Source of the DNA: Pyrus communis
Lineage: Eukaryota > Streptophyta > Magnoliopsida > Rosales > Rosaceae
Assembly (NCBI RefSeq): GCF_963583255.1
Contig: NC_084803.1
Location: 6,376,238 to 6,440,237, forward strand
Length of the DNA stretch: 64,000 nucleotides
Direction: 5' to 3'
The stretch's first letter is position 1. Every line of letters begins with the position of its first letter. Of the stretch, positions 10,672-23,509 are shown one piece after another. Below the pieces are notes generated by a model. The model did no database searches and was not told the DNA's origin. It saw only the letters and a program-made list of their open reading frames with translations. The translations under genes were made by a program, and so were the position numbers.

Positions 10672-13600
10672 TTACCTGTTAGATTTGTCCGGTTCATTAG
10701 GAAACAATGCTCTTTTTGAAGTCTTTGTGGGTGTAACTAACTGGGGTTGTTGATTTGGTCGGTGAGAAGGCATCACTGGGCTGGGGGTCGCTTGAGTCAT
10801 AATATGTATTCCTACGGAGGGAGTAGGTGTTTTTGGTGTGACCAAGGCAATTGTTGGGCTCGAAAGCGGTTGATCTTGGAGTAGTCCATGAACTATGAAG
10901 TCTGTCTTTCCAAAGTCAGTGTTTTGATTTCCAAAAGAAAGTTGAAATTGTTTTGTTGTGCCGACCAAATTTTTTAGAGCTGGTGGAAGCATGAAAGGAT
11001 CCTCATGTCCATCCTCTATCACCAGAGTGTGGCAAGAAACACGAAGTATTTTTTCGGCATGTCTTCCTATCATGAGGAAGTTGTGCTGATTTGTGCTATC
11101 TTCCACAATAAGATCTATTTTGAACCTAGGTAAGATGAGGATATTTGGTTGTTAGGAAAACAATACTGCTAATAGCAATCTTGTGGGTAATGTACCAAAT
11201 GCAATAGAACCACTGTAATGCAGGGTATGCATGTTTAAAATGGATAGAAAGACAAATTATTTAGAATTAATTTACCTCACATCAACATATTGTGCAGAAT
11301 GAGAAGTGTATGTTTGAAAGTTTTGAGTTAACGAATCATGGAACAACATTATAAGCTGATTTTAGCTGCTTGCTCTATAATGTAGAAGCACAAATGGAAA
11401 TGATGGTTCCCAAAGTTTGTAAGGCATAGTTTAACAATTAATATGATGTTGAAAAGTGGTGCACTGGAAGTTTAATTTCAAACTAATGAACATGTGTAAA
11501 TATGAATAAGCACGACTAAAACACATAAAATAAGGATGAGTGCAACCCAATGACATAGAAAATAGATTGTTGTAGGCTATAATTCTTAATTGGAACAAAT
11601 TTAAAAGGATATTTGACAATGGTCCTATTTAGAATCACAGTTGTTAAGCAGAAAGTGATAACCAAAGAAGAATTTTCGAAATGATTGTTGAATGTATTTT
11701 TTATAGCAAGGCCTGGGATGCACACCATAGGGGCATCCTTTGTATGGATGAAGGATCATTTATGTATTGTGTAATCCTTGGGGAGACGACTTATTTGTCA
11801 TAATTGCAAGATAATAAAAAAGGATTCAACAACGTATTATAAGCATCATATGTAAAATAGGTGTAAAAGTACATTACCATGGTTCGGGTAATCTGTTTAT
11901 GAACCCATGTTCATTGCACTCAAACGATTCAGAGTTTTTCTTGACAACTTTATGGCAAGACGGGCATGATTTGTACCACCAGCCCTTAGTCAAATCGAAT
12001 TCAACAATAGTTGCTTGGCATACGAAACTTGCATTCTGTTATGGAAACATGAGGTTTTTAAATTAACTTTGCAAACATGGAGTATAAATAGATAGAGAAG
12101 CAAAGCAAGAGATGGTCAAGTTAGATGCAGCACGAAAATGTATTAGTAAAAAGAGGTGGTTTCGGTGAATAGTTTGGTGATGACAAACTAACCTTGTGCA
12201 AGGCAGGATCAAGTAAAAGCAATTCGTCAATTGTTTTTGACTCAATAGTAGCACTGACTGCACGGCCCGTATACATCTCAGCTGAGGTGGGCAGGATTTG
12301 AAGAGGTGATCTGCTATGCTTAAACCTGTTTTGTGCATGTTTAGGGTGAGAAAGATTAATCGAAGAAATATAAACGAAAAAGTTATTAAAGAAGGGTTGT
12401 CGATTTACTTGTGTTTGTATTCAGAGAGTTGTGGAATCTCTGGATTGAAAACACAAACAGTTGATCCTGTGCTTCCGAGAACAGGTTTTCCTGTAAATAT
12501 GAGATAACAATTAACAAACTGAAACTTTAAGTAGTTAGATAAAGCATGGCAGGGTATAACCTTGGTATTGTTTTACTTTCAGGCTTGTGAAAGCACAAAA
12601 TACGGGTGGCAAAAGTGCTTGTATTCCACTGGTCTCAAAACCTGTTGCAGTCTCTCCCCATAAGGTTATTCTCACTGTTTCGTTTCTGTAAGTAATACAA
12701 AAGATGATGGTTTGGTATATGTCATAAATAGGGTGGCATATAAATAATATTTAGAGTTTAACGTAAATAGAAATTACCTAATGTTTTGCAAGTTTAGATT
12801 TCTCTTCTTTGCAACTCTTGTGTTCTGGATAGTGATTTCTTCAGTTGGCTGCACAGCCGTTAGGCAACCAAACACATCTACATATAATATTTAATGGGAG
12901 GAATGAGTGGACACTGAAGGCAACAAAAACATTTAAATGATCAACTTAGATGTTTGAGCGGCACTTGAAACTAAATTTGTTACCTGTAAGCTCAACATCG
13001 TTGTCGATTCTTTGATGAAGTTGATTAAGCTCAATTAAATTGAACCAGTGCATTGGTAGTTCTTGACTTGTTTTGTGAATAGGAACGATTGTGGTTTTCC
13101 TATTCAATTCAATGATAGCTGCATGAGGGACAACCTTGCTCGATCTCTTGTTGTGAATGACACGAAATTTGTTGATTTCATATGCATTGCCGACACTTAG
13201 ATGGTCCAAAAAAAATTGGATGTCTCGACCGTTGATGGTTCCGTGAACCGCATCTCTCTTTTAGAAGGAGAATTTTAAGATTAGACATAATACTAAATGA
13301 GTGGGATAACATTTAATGCATATAGTTTAAGAATTACGTAAACATGCAATATAGTCTACTTGTGGCTACTTAGATAGCATTTAAGATCATATGCAAGATA
13401 ACAGTGGAGATTATTCAAAGAATCAAATCGGTAGTAGTTGAAGCAACCTTGCAAAATGACATTTAGTTTGATTTGTATAGGTTAAAAAATAATGAAGAAA
13501 AATTAAGGAAAAGAAGACTTGATAGTTCATACTTAGTTTTGTTTCTAGAGGCATAAAAGCTTCCTCAAACAGAACAAAATATAATATTTGTAGTGAAATC

Positions 13601-14126
13601 CAAAGATAGGAAAAGTGTGCATGGTGCACTGTGAAATTTTTTTATTTTTTTATTTTTTATTTTTTTTAACAAAATTTATTGAAAGCCATGCCATCATATG
13701 GAGAAAATAGGGTTTTCATTTGTTGTTTATTTGCATGAACTTGTTAACCCAGTATAAATTTAATGTTAAGCCCAAGATAATATCTAGTGAAACAATTAAT
13801 CAGACAAATGGTAATTATGTAAGCGATGCATAATTGGGTAGCAAAGTGTATAAATCAGTTTCTTTGTGGAATTTAGTTTATGTTTGATTACAAAGTTTGT
13901 TGTACTGAGAACATGGCATGCACATTTGGATACGTAAAAATGCTAGCATTCAACGATAAGTAAGAAGGTGTAAAAATCTTACATCCTTATCAACGAAGAC
14001 GCAATCAAGACTTATAGGTTGAGGATTATCTCCAATGCTTTTCGTGACCCATATTCTGCATACCCTGATGTGGAGTTTGTTTGCTGGCTGGTATGGCGTC
14101 AGAAAACGAATTGCTTGCTCGTCCAT
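10672..14126 (-). CDS. Helitron-encoded RPA1-like single-stranded DNA-binding protein
   Basis: A multi-exon gene of the replication protein A large-subunit type carried by plant Helitrons. Exon 1 (14126-13983) starts MDEQAIRFLTPYQPANK and ends at a GT donor. Exon 2 (about 13257-12984) carries the first OB fold (GRDIQFFLDHL...YEINKF). Later exons encode ITIQNTRVAKKR (about 12870-12780), ETVRITLWGETA (about 12690-12560), GSTGSTVCVFNPE (about 12490-12410), an exon near 12330-12190, and a zinc-ribbon exon (about 12035-11880) with SCPSCHKVVKK and CNEHGF. The last exon (to TAA 10672-10674) has FLMIGRHAEKIL and a Pro/Thr-rich tail. No internal stop was seen in the exons checked; exon borders other than the first two are approximate. 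Expression is unknown. Confidence 0.78.
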
Positions 14127-14255
14127 TAATCTAGATATATAAACAATTTAGGACCAAATTAAATTCAAAATTGAATAACGTGATTTAACAACTAAGTAGT
14201 GAAGTCATGTTTACAAAAATAAACAAATGCACAAAATAATAATACAAAGTTATAC

Positions 14256-14400
14256 CTTCTTGTAAATGTTTTAAAACATCTTTATAAACTATATTTTTTG
14301 TATAACCGTAGGGCATGTCGCTATTGTGAGCAATAACGATTTTGAGACCCTTTTTTGAGGTGACTCTGGATAGCGCAACATATAGTTGTCCATGTGAACC
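14256..14400 (-). pseudogene. C-terminal remnant of Helitron PIF1-like helicase
   Basis: The minus-strand translation contains HGQLYVALSRVTSKKGLK and NIVYKDVLKHLQE, the conserved last motif of PIF1/Helitron helicases. It ends at a GT donor (14255-14254). A plausible acceptor just before the RPA start would give a stop (TAA) overlapping the RPA ATG. All upstream helicase and Rep motifs are absent, so this is a truncated tail of about 48 residues. Confidence 0.8.
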
Positions 14401-16500
14401 ATGTTAACCATATGAAATGAGCGGTGAACCAAAACCCATTCAAGCAAGAGGTCTTCAGAATCGCAAACACTTTGTTAACATAATAGTAAAAACATAATCC
14501 TAATCTTTTTAGATTAGAATGAAGAATAGAGACAATTGATTTGTAATTGTTTCCTAAAATAGTGTGGTTTGTCAATGCAGAGTGGAAAATTAATGATTAA
14601 AGTGAACGATGATTGCAAAAAAATGGTGATAAAGGAAAGCAGCATAAATATCGAATAACGACGTTACTATGATCCAAAAAAGCATGCATTGACAATTGAA
14701 CATGTAAACCGAGAAAAGAGTAAAAAAAAAAAAAAAAAGTTAAAGGTTCTTTAAAGGAACAAAAATCTAACCGTTGTAGAGACGAAAGTGTAGCTGTGAA
14801 TGAATGCCACCAAAGAACAGTGCAGGACTCCAACGATAAAAACAAAACCTAGAGAAACAGGAAGACAAAATATAAACACGTATATAATTAGAGAGAAGCC
14901 AAAGACAGAACAAACATTGAACTATAAAAACTAATGCATGCCTCAACGACATTAATATAAGACATGCATTTATAAATTTGACAGAAACAAACAAATTATT
15001 TAGGTCTGACTCACTTTAGACCGATAGATAGTGCAAGATGAAATGTGTATATTTAAGAGTCTAAGCCCTTAATTTCCAACAATAAATATATTTTAACAGT
15101 CGAAGACGAAGTTGCACCTCACGTAGTTAATGAACAACATATAGAAACATTTGTGATTGATGCTAAAGGATATGCATCATTTGAGAGTTCGAAGATTAAA
15201 GCTTGCATTCAGTATATGTTAGATCCTGTAAACGTTGGAAAACTTATTCATTAAATATGTTTAGGGAAACATAGAAATCTATGATGCGATTCCATTGTTC
15301 CGTTTCACAAAGTTTGTAGGTTGGACTCTTATTAAACGGTGAGCTTGATACAAATTATTAATGATAGAAATACTCCAGGATGTTTGGAGTTTAAGCACCA
15401 CCGCTTAAACATGTCAACAATACTCCAGGATGTTTTGAGTTTAGGTACCATCACTTAAACATGTCAACACGTCGATAAGTTGACTGGAACAATTTTATTC
15501 ATAAGAAATAAAAATTGAAAAGAATCATGAAAAATCTGTGATGGTGGAAAAAATGGATTGAAGTCACTCCAAGATAAGTAAACATAAGAAACATTTTATC
15601 ATGGTCATAATTCAACTTGAAATTCTTGTCTAACGTGATGAACAACTTTGTATCCATAGCTGAAGACCCTAAAAATGTAAACCCCTAATCCATACTTTTA
15701 AATTGACACCCTCTAATAAAATCGTATCCAACTTTATGAATCACTCTGAAGTAGTTAAAAACCATTATGTTGAGAAGTCATTAAAGATCCAAACACTAAA
15801 ATCGTTGTAGAGGAACAGTGAGGCGACCAATGTCGGCTGTTTTCACAGTTATCAACACAACTACGAAACCATGAGCATTAATCTTGCCACCTAGGCAAAC
15901 CTCACCATCTCTAAACCCACCCTTTGCACACCGCAGGGACCTTTTCTATTTACAATTGTTGCATTGTTTGCATAATACGATGCTTTCCATATTCAAATAG
16001 TTACATACCAACCGAGAATAATAATATAAATTCGTCGCTCACCCCTTTTTCCCCATTTGAAAAACCCCCCGAAAAAGCACATTAATTACCATAGTTTTTA
16101 AGAATTTAGATATGGCTGCAAAGAATGAACTAACACAGCATAAAACATATGTTTTGGAGTAACCAATTAAAAATTGTTGAGGGACCAACTAAAATTTTCA
16201 AAGTTAAAAATGAGAACAGAATCTTCATAAAAACAACTAAAGTTGCAATTTAAAAACAAACGAATAATATCAAAACATTAATAGAAGAACTGTTTTATTA
16301 GTGTATAACCAACAAAGAAGCATGAGTCAAAAGATTCTATCGAGAAAAAGAGAAATGGAAAAAATATATAAGCAGAGAAACATATTCCTAGCACGCCAAC
16401 ACTTCATCCTTGAAGTGTAAAAGGGTTAATTGTTTACATTATTGATGTTATGACCAAACAAAAGAGGTTTACATGGCGTTTATCTTATCTAACACCCGTT
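14401..16500. other. AT-rich stretch, no recognisable gene
   Basis: Follows the break in the helicase. Only short uninformative open frames are seen. It may still be part of the Helitron. Confidence 0.5.
15371..15472. repeat. 50-bp direct tandem duplication
   Basis: tactccaggatgtttggagt at 15371 recurs with changes at 15421, each unit ending aaacatgtcaaca. Confidence 0.85.
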
Positions 16501-16506
16501 AAGTCT

Positions 16507-16920
16507 CTATACATTAAAAACCCAGAAGGATGTTACGGTGGAGGCAAGAAAGAGCAACAAAATTTCAATTTTGTAGCAACAACCAAACTTGTAGATCCCA
16601 CCGAAAACCCGCCAAAAAAAATGTTCTTCTTCATTCAACGGAAGTTGTTCTTTCGGTGAATTACTACGATTTGCAGGTGAATGGATAGTGTGGACGACCA
16701 ATTTGTTTCGGTTTGCACCCTTACCATAAACACGCAAACCCATCCTTGTTTTTTCTATTTTGACTTCTTTCTTTGTATTGGGTCCTGGGGGAGTTTCTCT
16801 ATATATCTGTATCGTTCTTCGAATCCTGTTATTGTTTCGAGCCTCAATCAGTTCCTTTAAATTTTTAACCAAAACTCCTCCTAGAATTTGTTGTTCGCTT
16901 CGATCAATCTCTTTGACCAT
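16507..16920 (-). CDS. Hypothetical basic protein (137 aa)
   Basis: Open frame from ATG 16920. The N-terminal half is charged (KEIDRSEQQ, IEARNNNRIRRT, KKEVKIEKTRMG) and the C-terminus is hydrophobic (EILLLFLAST). No known domain was recognised. It lies upstream of, and on the same strand as, the Helitron genes, so it could be a Helitron leader exon or captured fragment. Confidence 0.3.
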   Translation of the reverse strand: MVKEIDRSEQQILGGVLVKNLKELIEARNNNRIRRTIQIYRETPPGPNTKKEVKIEKTRMGLRVYGKGANRNKLVVHTIHSPANRSNSPKEQLPLNEEEHFFWRVFGGIYKFGCCYKIEILLLFLASTVTSFWVFNV

Positions 16921-16999
16921 TTTATCTACCCTGAATCACAAATTAAATATAACGTCAATACTTATGTTTGTTAGAAAAATCTGTTTAGCTTGTAGGTCT

Positions 17000-18350
17000 T
17001 AGAATAACACAGTAAAAAAATTTAAAAATTTAGATATAGAAGTTGTGATTTTTTTTTTGGAAATATGTCTTGTTTGTTGAGAGATTGGAATTGTTAACAT
17101 CACTTATTAAAGCACTTCGGGGAGGATGAGACAGTAGACTACCAGATAAACCTAACGAAAACACCAACCACACCAAGCACACCAACCAAGCAAAGTAACT
17201 AAGGTTTGAAGAGTGGTTTGGAAGATTCAAAACGCGACAAAGAAAGAAAGCAATTGACAAAAAAAAAAAAAAAACATATAAAATGGCTAACAACATTCGA
17301 CTAAGAATTAGGAACACTCGGTTAAAGCAAAACCATAGATGACACCAATGCACCGTTGAACAATAATAGAATGGTTGAGACTAAGTTAAAACCAACAAAA
17401 ACAAAGAAAACAATGAACTTGTGAAGTATCAAAAGATCACAGAGATAACGAAGAATGAAAACAAAGCAGGTAGCAAACGAATGACATAAGCTGATAAAAC
17501 CAAACAATCGACTGAAACATGATAAATCTGCATTAACTCAACCAGAAAGCACGGGGAAACAATGTATCTTAGTTTAGGTGACATACCAAAGCCTTGATTC
17601 AGATGCAATAGGTGCGGATCCCTAGATGAAAGGCAGCAAGAAGAGCAGATCACAACGTTGCAATAACACCTTGATCTAAACTACAACAAATCAATGAGAT
17701 TGAGAGTTAGAATTCGAAGCGCAAACAAATGGATACAGGAAAAGTAACTCAATTTGCGACAGTGAAATGGACTCTAACTGGGACAGTTGAATGGACTTAA
17801 TGTACGACAAATTCACATTTAACGAAAGAAAAGTTGCTAACAATGGGAATGCATCTTCTGTCACCATATTAATTTAAAGGCCTAAAGTAAGGATGAGGTA
17901 TCGTAATCGGTTTTGAATTAGTACAGGGGTTAGAGTGTGAGAACGTTGGTTTTAGAAGGAATAGGCTAAATAGAGCAAATAATGGTTCACGACCTAGCAT
18001 GCATACCACATTACACTTCATGTACAGCCTAAAATAATAGAAAATATCAAAAATTGTCGAAAACAAACACTAATTTTTTAGAGCCTGAACTAATACAAAT
18101 TAGAAACACCTCAATTCGCTTGCCTTCATTATTCACTTTATATCTTAAGAATAATGACTAAATAGTTTTAAATATTAAACATTCCACAATCAAAAAGATT
18201 AAACACTTGAATCAGTACTAATAGTCATTTCAGCCAAATTCATGATTGCAAGATCCTTAATATAGTATGTCTTGACAACAGATTCAATGATCATATTATA
18301 TGCATGGACGTAAAAAAACAGATGCATATATAGTTATATACACATCTATG
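17000..18350. other. Intergenic, no gene recognised
   Basis: AT-rich sequence with only short frames and no domain. Confidence 0.5.
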
Positions 18351-18354
18351 CATG

Positions 18355-18480
18355 CATACCTATATAGGTATGTACATACACACACAGATGCATACATACC
18401 TATATAGGTATGTACATACACACAGATGCATACATACACATCTGTTTTGTATATATGCATACATATACATATAGCTATGC
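18355..18480. repeat. Tandem repeat with palindromic core
   Basis: Two copies of a unit containing acctatataggtatgtacat (about 18358 and 18399), each with the palindrome atacctatataggtat and followed by (CA)n and agatgcatacatac. Confidence 0.75.
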
Positions 18481-18949
18481 AGATGCCTATACATATATTT
18501 ATACATATACTTAGGTATATATTGATAAATATACTATTTTGGCTAAACCGAAGTTAAGCAGACATAATACAAATAAGGAAATTATGGATTTTAGAACAAC
18601 AAATAAATTTTGGCCAGCATCTGTCCATAATAAATTAAAATACAGAACATGCATGAGGAATTATGTTTTACATTATCTCACTTGATATGATATTCAAAGG
18701 AAAAATAATTTTGATAGGAGTGCGAAATATTTTAGAAAAGATAAAAAAAGATTGGATCTTCAATAACATTGATTAGTCTAAATTAATACCTTCCACTATG
18801 TGAGAAAAATTAGATTGCTTCTCCATTTCTTAAAGACAGAAACCTCACTCTAACATTGTACGAAACAGTGCACTCAACAGCCTAATCTCCCCAACACCCA
18901 ACTAAACAGCCTATAAACATCCATTACAATTTTAAAGAAAACAAAGGGT

Positions 18950-19090
18950 AAATCTCAGAAGGGTTTAACTGACGACCAGTCATTTATGCTTGATAATGTT
19001 CTGAATTATCAGCTGGATAAAGCTGTTAAAATGTGTTTTGGAATCAGTCGTGTGACATCATGTTTATCGACGTTGTTGGGATCAAAATTT
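18950..19090 (+). pseudogene. Exon-like fragment, copy 1 (unknown gene)
   Basis: Contains cagaagggtttaactgacga and a following reading frame QKGLTDDQSF...LDNVLNYQ.DKAVKM.FGIS. The same stretch recurs at about 22625-22765 with substitutions, mostly keeping the frame. The parent gene was not recognised. Confidence 0.4.
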
Positions 19091-19453
19091 TGGATGTTGT
19101 GGTCAAAATTTTGTGCCCGCCAAAGGATATCTGAGGCTAAAAAGTTAACTCTACTCATTTTAGCTTCTAAGTTATTTTATTCTTCGGTCTTCAGATTTAG
19201 ACTAAATATTTAACATTCCATAGTGTAGCGTGAACTTCAACTTCACCGTGAGAGCTTCTATATTGGATTTACTTCTTTAGCCTTTTGTATGCAATTTATA
19301 TTACATGACTCAAAATACAACTGAAATAGAACACAAATGGCCCATAGAAAAAAAAAATGCGAAATATTTACTAATCCCTATTCACATTTTTTGTGAAAGA
19401 ACTCAAATTTCATAGATACAAAACAGAGAAGCTTGTATAAATCATTTATAAAG

Positions 19454-19545
19454 GTTACCTCCTTTTGGTTGAAAAACTGAAGGGTGATGCCAATTCTTCT
19501 TCTGCTTGCACCTCCTTATGGAACTTTACCTTGTACGTGAACCTG
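19454..19545 (-). other. Exon-like minus-strand segment
   Basis: An open stretch between an AG acceptor and a GT donor encodes FTYKVKFHKEVQAEEELASP and a short tail. No family was recognised. It may be a captured exon. Confidence 0.25.
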
Positions 19546-19549
19546 AAAT

Positions 19550-22500
19550 TGGCACCCAGTCAGTACCTTTGGCAAGCTCATGTGGGTATTACAACATGTA
19601 TGGGAAGATTATTGCAACTCTAATAAAAGAAGAAGCATTCATTTGAGGATGTCGATGTGTCATGCAGTGTAGGCAGCCATTTCAAGATGTAACTAAAAAT
19701 AGAAAGTGTTGAGGACTCGTTCAAGTAGCTAATTTTGTAGCGACAACTGTTCAAAGGAAAAAATAAGCAGAAGGTCTGTTTCCATATGAAACTGAAGAAA
19801 CAGAGACATGAGAAAACTCGAACCAGCACAGAACTGAGCTAAATTCAACTACATGGTTCAGTTTCATCAACCGAATTTCATAAAACCATCTACCAGACCA
19901 ACATCCGTTTTCACTTCATTCCATGGTTAAAGAAAATTTTGGCCAACTCATGTTAAAAAGGAAAAGAATGAATGGCTGATTAGAAAAATGGATAATTCAT
20001 AACTAATTAAATCTAAATGCATCTAATTCAGCATCAATTCAACAATAACTTCTTCTGGTTTCAAGAACTCATCTCTTACATAAGAGGAATATAAACCGCA
20101 TCTGTAATTACCCAAATGAGGAAAAATTAATACAACCAAATCAATGTTTATTTTCTTCCTGTTCCATCGTTTTCTCGGCAACCTAACAGTTTGTGGAAGG
20201 AAAAGGATTGAACCGAATAAGCAAAATCAAAACTTTTTTCTGCCAATTCATTCTCTTCACCCAGAAGAAGATTAAACTGACAGGAGATAAACAGACAGCA
20301 TTTTGTGGATTCTTTAAACAATACCAATTACAATGTTATCTACTCACACCACACCACACTGAAGAGGTTCAATTGATTCCAAAGAGAAATTAGAAACCAA
20401 CAAACTGGGAAAATGGAGGAAACAAACATCTGCTAAAATTTGAATTTATGATGTCCCCAAAAGCCAAGTCCTCCCACTCAACAGGCAATCTCCATCGTCA
20501 AAACTGTTTTCTAAATTCGTGAAAACATGAAAATACAAAGTTCCTAAAAACCTACTTAGCAGTTAACAAAACACACAAAAAGCGCTGTTTGAGCAGGTAA
20601 GTCGTCAAGCACAGATGATTTCACTACCTTTTAACAATACACCAGTAAGCTTATCACACTAAAAACTGATATTAGCAAATACAATGATGAATGATGTGAA
20701 ACTGAAGATGTAATGAAAGCTTATATTAAGTAAGAATGAAAAGCCGTATTTCTATAATTTGAAAACAAAATTTAAGTGAATGGCCCTGTAACTAAGGTTA
20801 TTGAATATGATTAACTATCCGCAACCCTCAACCTTGTAACCTGAATCAAATTGGTTTCACACATACCAATATAAAATCAAATTGATTATGACATACTTCC
20901 AAAAGTATATAAACGATATAATATAGGTTAGAATCGTTGGATATTAATCTACAGTGAAGGAAGCTGTTAAACATATATGCTTAGGTAAATGATTTTCAGG
21001 CACCCTTATTTTTTCTTGCCACTGGACTGAACAAAAAAAATGAGAATGAATGGCTAAATCACTTCCAGTTAGTCTTCTTATTAGGCTGTGACCAATCTAC
21101 AGTACATGTAACATCATATTTGAAATCGAATTAACCGTTTTGAATCCTATTTGGATCACCAAATCTTATTTATTGTTTCAGAATCGATTAACATCATATT
21201 TGGATAGATCAAAGTTAATTTAAAACCTAGAAAATATTAAAATATAATGAATGAGTAACCTCATTCTTATTATATTTTTCGATTTTAATTAAACCACCAC
21301 TACAGAAAACCATAAGTAATATAAAGATCAAAGGATATGTTATATTAAGTCATACTATATCAAGTTGGACCGAATTAGCCTTGATTTATATAGATCCATT
21401 TATAATCGGATTATCAAATTGAGATCCTAGCAATTGCATATTCTTTATTCATGGTACTATAAAAATGGGTATATACTAAGTTGGAATCACTACAGCCAAA
21501 AAAAAAAAAAAAAAAAAAAAAGAAAAAAAACAGAGAATGCAGCATTTTCTCATATTTTCGAATCAATTCTAAACCCTAAAATTGTTACGGCTAGACCTTT
21601 TATTCACACCTCAGTTGTTGCTGCATCCCTACATCTATGAATCCAATTTCATTCAAGAAACAATGCAGAGGATAAAATCGAAAAAGAAGTATGTACTCAT
21701 GATTAGTTGTGTCGTTTATTCTTTCTAAACTAATCACATATTTAAAATCTAAGTACAAAAGCTTTGCAAAGGTAATAAAAAAAATGGTGTATAACTAATT
21801 AGGCTTTTGAACATGTAATCAGTGTGCAGAATTGTATACCTAAAGATGGCAATGCAGTGTATTCTTCCTCCCAGAATCAGGGTTCCTGAAATTTCCAAAG
21901 AAAGTAAATCCGTTAGGAAATCCGAGAAATTGGAGGACCAAATATCATTAAATTTGAGTTAAATGAGGTAACATACACCAATTAAATGAGATAGTAAACA
22001 GATTTCAAATCTATGAAATGTAATGGTTGAAATCCAACCAAATATAATCATTCAACCTAATGCTTTTAATCCGAAATCTAATGGTTGAAATCCAACCAAA
22101 CCTAATCCTTAAACCTATTCAAATTAAAACCATATGGCAATTGGCAAATTGGCAGATCAGAGTTGAGTGGAAAATGGTTGACTTGACTAATAAGTGAGTG
22201 ATGAGTTTAAAACTCATCACATTTTCTCACATGCATTCTCCTTGGTCTTGGGATGGCGCAAAAACAAAACCACCACCCCACCACCTCCACCTCCACCTCC
22301 ACACCCACCTCTACACTCACACAGAGTCGCTAATACAACCCAACCCAACCCATGTGGCAGACACACATTTCAGACTCCCAATTTATTCACTCATAACTTC
22401 ATAATTCAAATTAACAATGTGAAACCAAAGATGGTTACATCCTTGGCCTTCACAAATTTTGGTTAGAACTATAACGTTGTTTCAATTTTTAAAACTTGAT

Positions 22501-22560
22501 AACAGAAAGCAACAGAGCAGATAGTATTAAGATCGAAAGAGCATTCCAGAAACCGTGGGA
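19550..22560. other. Gene-poor AT-rich stretch
   Basis: No gene was recognised. It has an A-run at about 21500-21530 and a CCACCT-rich tract at about 22265-22315 that yields spurious Pro/His-rich frames. Confidence 0.5.
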
Positions 22561-22569
22561 AAACTGTAA

Positions 22570-22770
22570 AAGCTAAAAAAACTGTGATGGTGGAACGGAT
22601 TAAATTTGTGAGAGTGCAACAAACAAAGGGTATGTCTCAGAAGGGTTTAACTGACGACCAGTCATTTAGACTTGATAATGTTCTGAATTATCAGCCGGAT
22701 AAAGCTGTTAAGATGTATTTTGGAATCAGTCCTCTCACAGCATGTTCATCCACGCTGATCATTTTTAACT
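22570..22770 (+). pseudogene. Exon-like fragment, copy 2 (unknown gene)
   Basis: From about 22584 an open frame has VERIKFVRVQQTKG then QKGLTDDQSFRLDNVLNYQ and DKAVKMYFGIS. It shares about 110-140 bp with 18950-19090. Flanks differ, so this is a dispersed exon fragment rather than a simple tandem repeat. Confidence 0.4.
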
Positions 22771-23411
22771 GCCTTTTATTTAGAATTATGTGTCAGTGTA
22801 GTTTTGATGGCACGAATTTTTTTTACATTACACCAACTTAGGATGTAAAAATCACAAATTCTACTGCTATCGTGCTCATACATAGTCAAAGGATGGCATA
22901 ATTAGATAGCTACATATAATCCCGATGTGCACAAAAAAATGTAAGAACAGTAATTAAACCAGTGTTAAATAATATACCCCAGAAGTCAAAGGGGCATGTT
23001 TTCCGGCTAACGATCCAACTTTCTGAAAATCGCAAACAAAGCAAATCAATTAGCACTAACTCACAGAACAGCAATGAAAATAATAGCTCAGAGACTCAGG
23101 CAAAATTTTATTACCACTAATCACACATCGGTGAAACAGAGATCCTAGCAAAGCTACACCAAATTAGTAATACACTATAGCCATTAGTTCCAGGTTCTGT
23201 AAGTATTATCAGTACAATGGTGTACATTTATGTAATGAGTGTGTTTATTATGTGGCATTAATGCTTAACTGACAGATGATATAGCATTCATAGTAAATGA
23301 TATGTTTTGAAATAGAACATTAGAACATTTCTAATCACGGCATATGTGATGTAGGTTAACTGCATCAATATGCCTTATAAATTGTAATTTTATGTTGTTC
23401 TCTATGTGCAG

Positions 23412-23502
23412 GCTCAAAATATCAGAATGAGGACGCTAAGAGGAGAATGATAAGGCTGGAGCAGTGTGATTCTAAGCATTACATTAAGAAGCCGAAGGTA
23501 TT
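23412..23502 (+). other. Exon-like segment with good splice sites (unknown)
   Basis: Between tgtgcag and gtatttcg an open frame reads SKYQNEDAKRRMIRLEQCDS then KHYIKKPK. The composition is protein-like and both borders look like splice sites. The family is not recognised. It may belong with the fragment at 22570-22770 about 700 bp upstream on the same strand. Confidence 0.35.
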
Positions 23503-23509
23503 TCGATTG

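Larger units (their letters stand above)
8951..14400 (-). mobile_element. Helitron (minus strand), 3' end defined, 5' end not found
   Basis: Read on the minus strand, the element ends with a GC hairpin (CCCGCG...CGCGGG), then CACATTTTCTAG, and is followed by a T in the flank, as expected for a Helitron 3' terminus (hairpin, CTRR, insertion between A and T). Inside and on the same strand are an RPA-like gene and the C-terminal tail of a PIF1-type helicase, the usual cargo order of plant Helitrons (Rep/Hel then RPA). The Rep domain and almost all of the helicase are missing, so the copy is non-autonomous. The true 5' end must lie beyond 14400, possibly near 17 kb, but no TC terminus preceded by A could be fixed. 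Confidence 0.8.

Noticed and set aside
17028..17042. Helitron 5' terminus (TCTATATC on the minus strand)
   Set aside because: The preceding base is T, not the expected A, and no second copy was available to confirm the border.
18340..18540. CRISPR-like or satellite array
   Set aside because: Only two imperfect copies of a TA/CA-rich unit in a plant genome.
18980..19100. RWP-RK-like domain in the exon fragment
   Set aside because: Similarity is faint and lacks the RWPxRK motif.
22194..22466. Open frame with Pro/His runs
   Set aside because: Produced by a CCACCT-rich tract; no domain or splice support.
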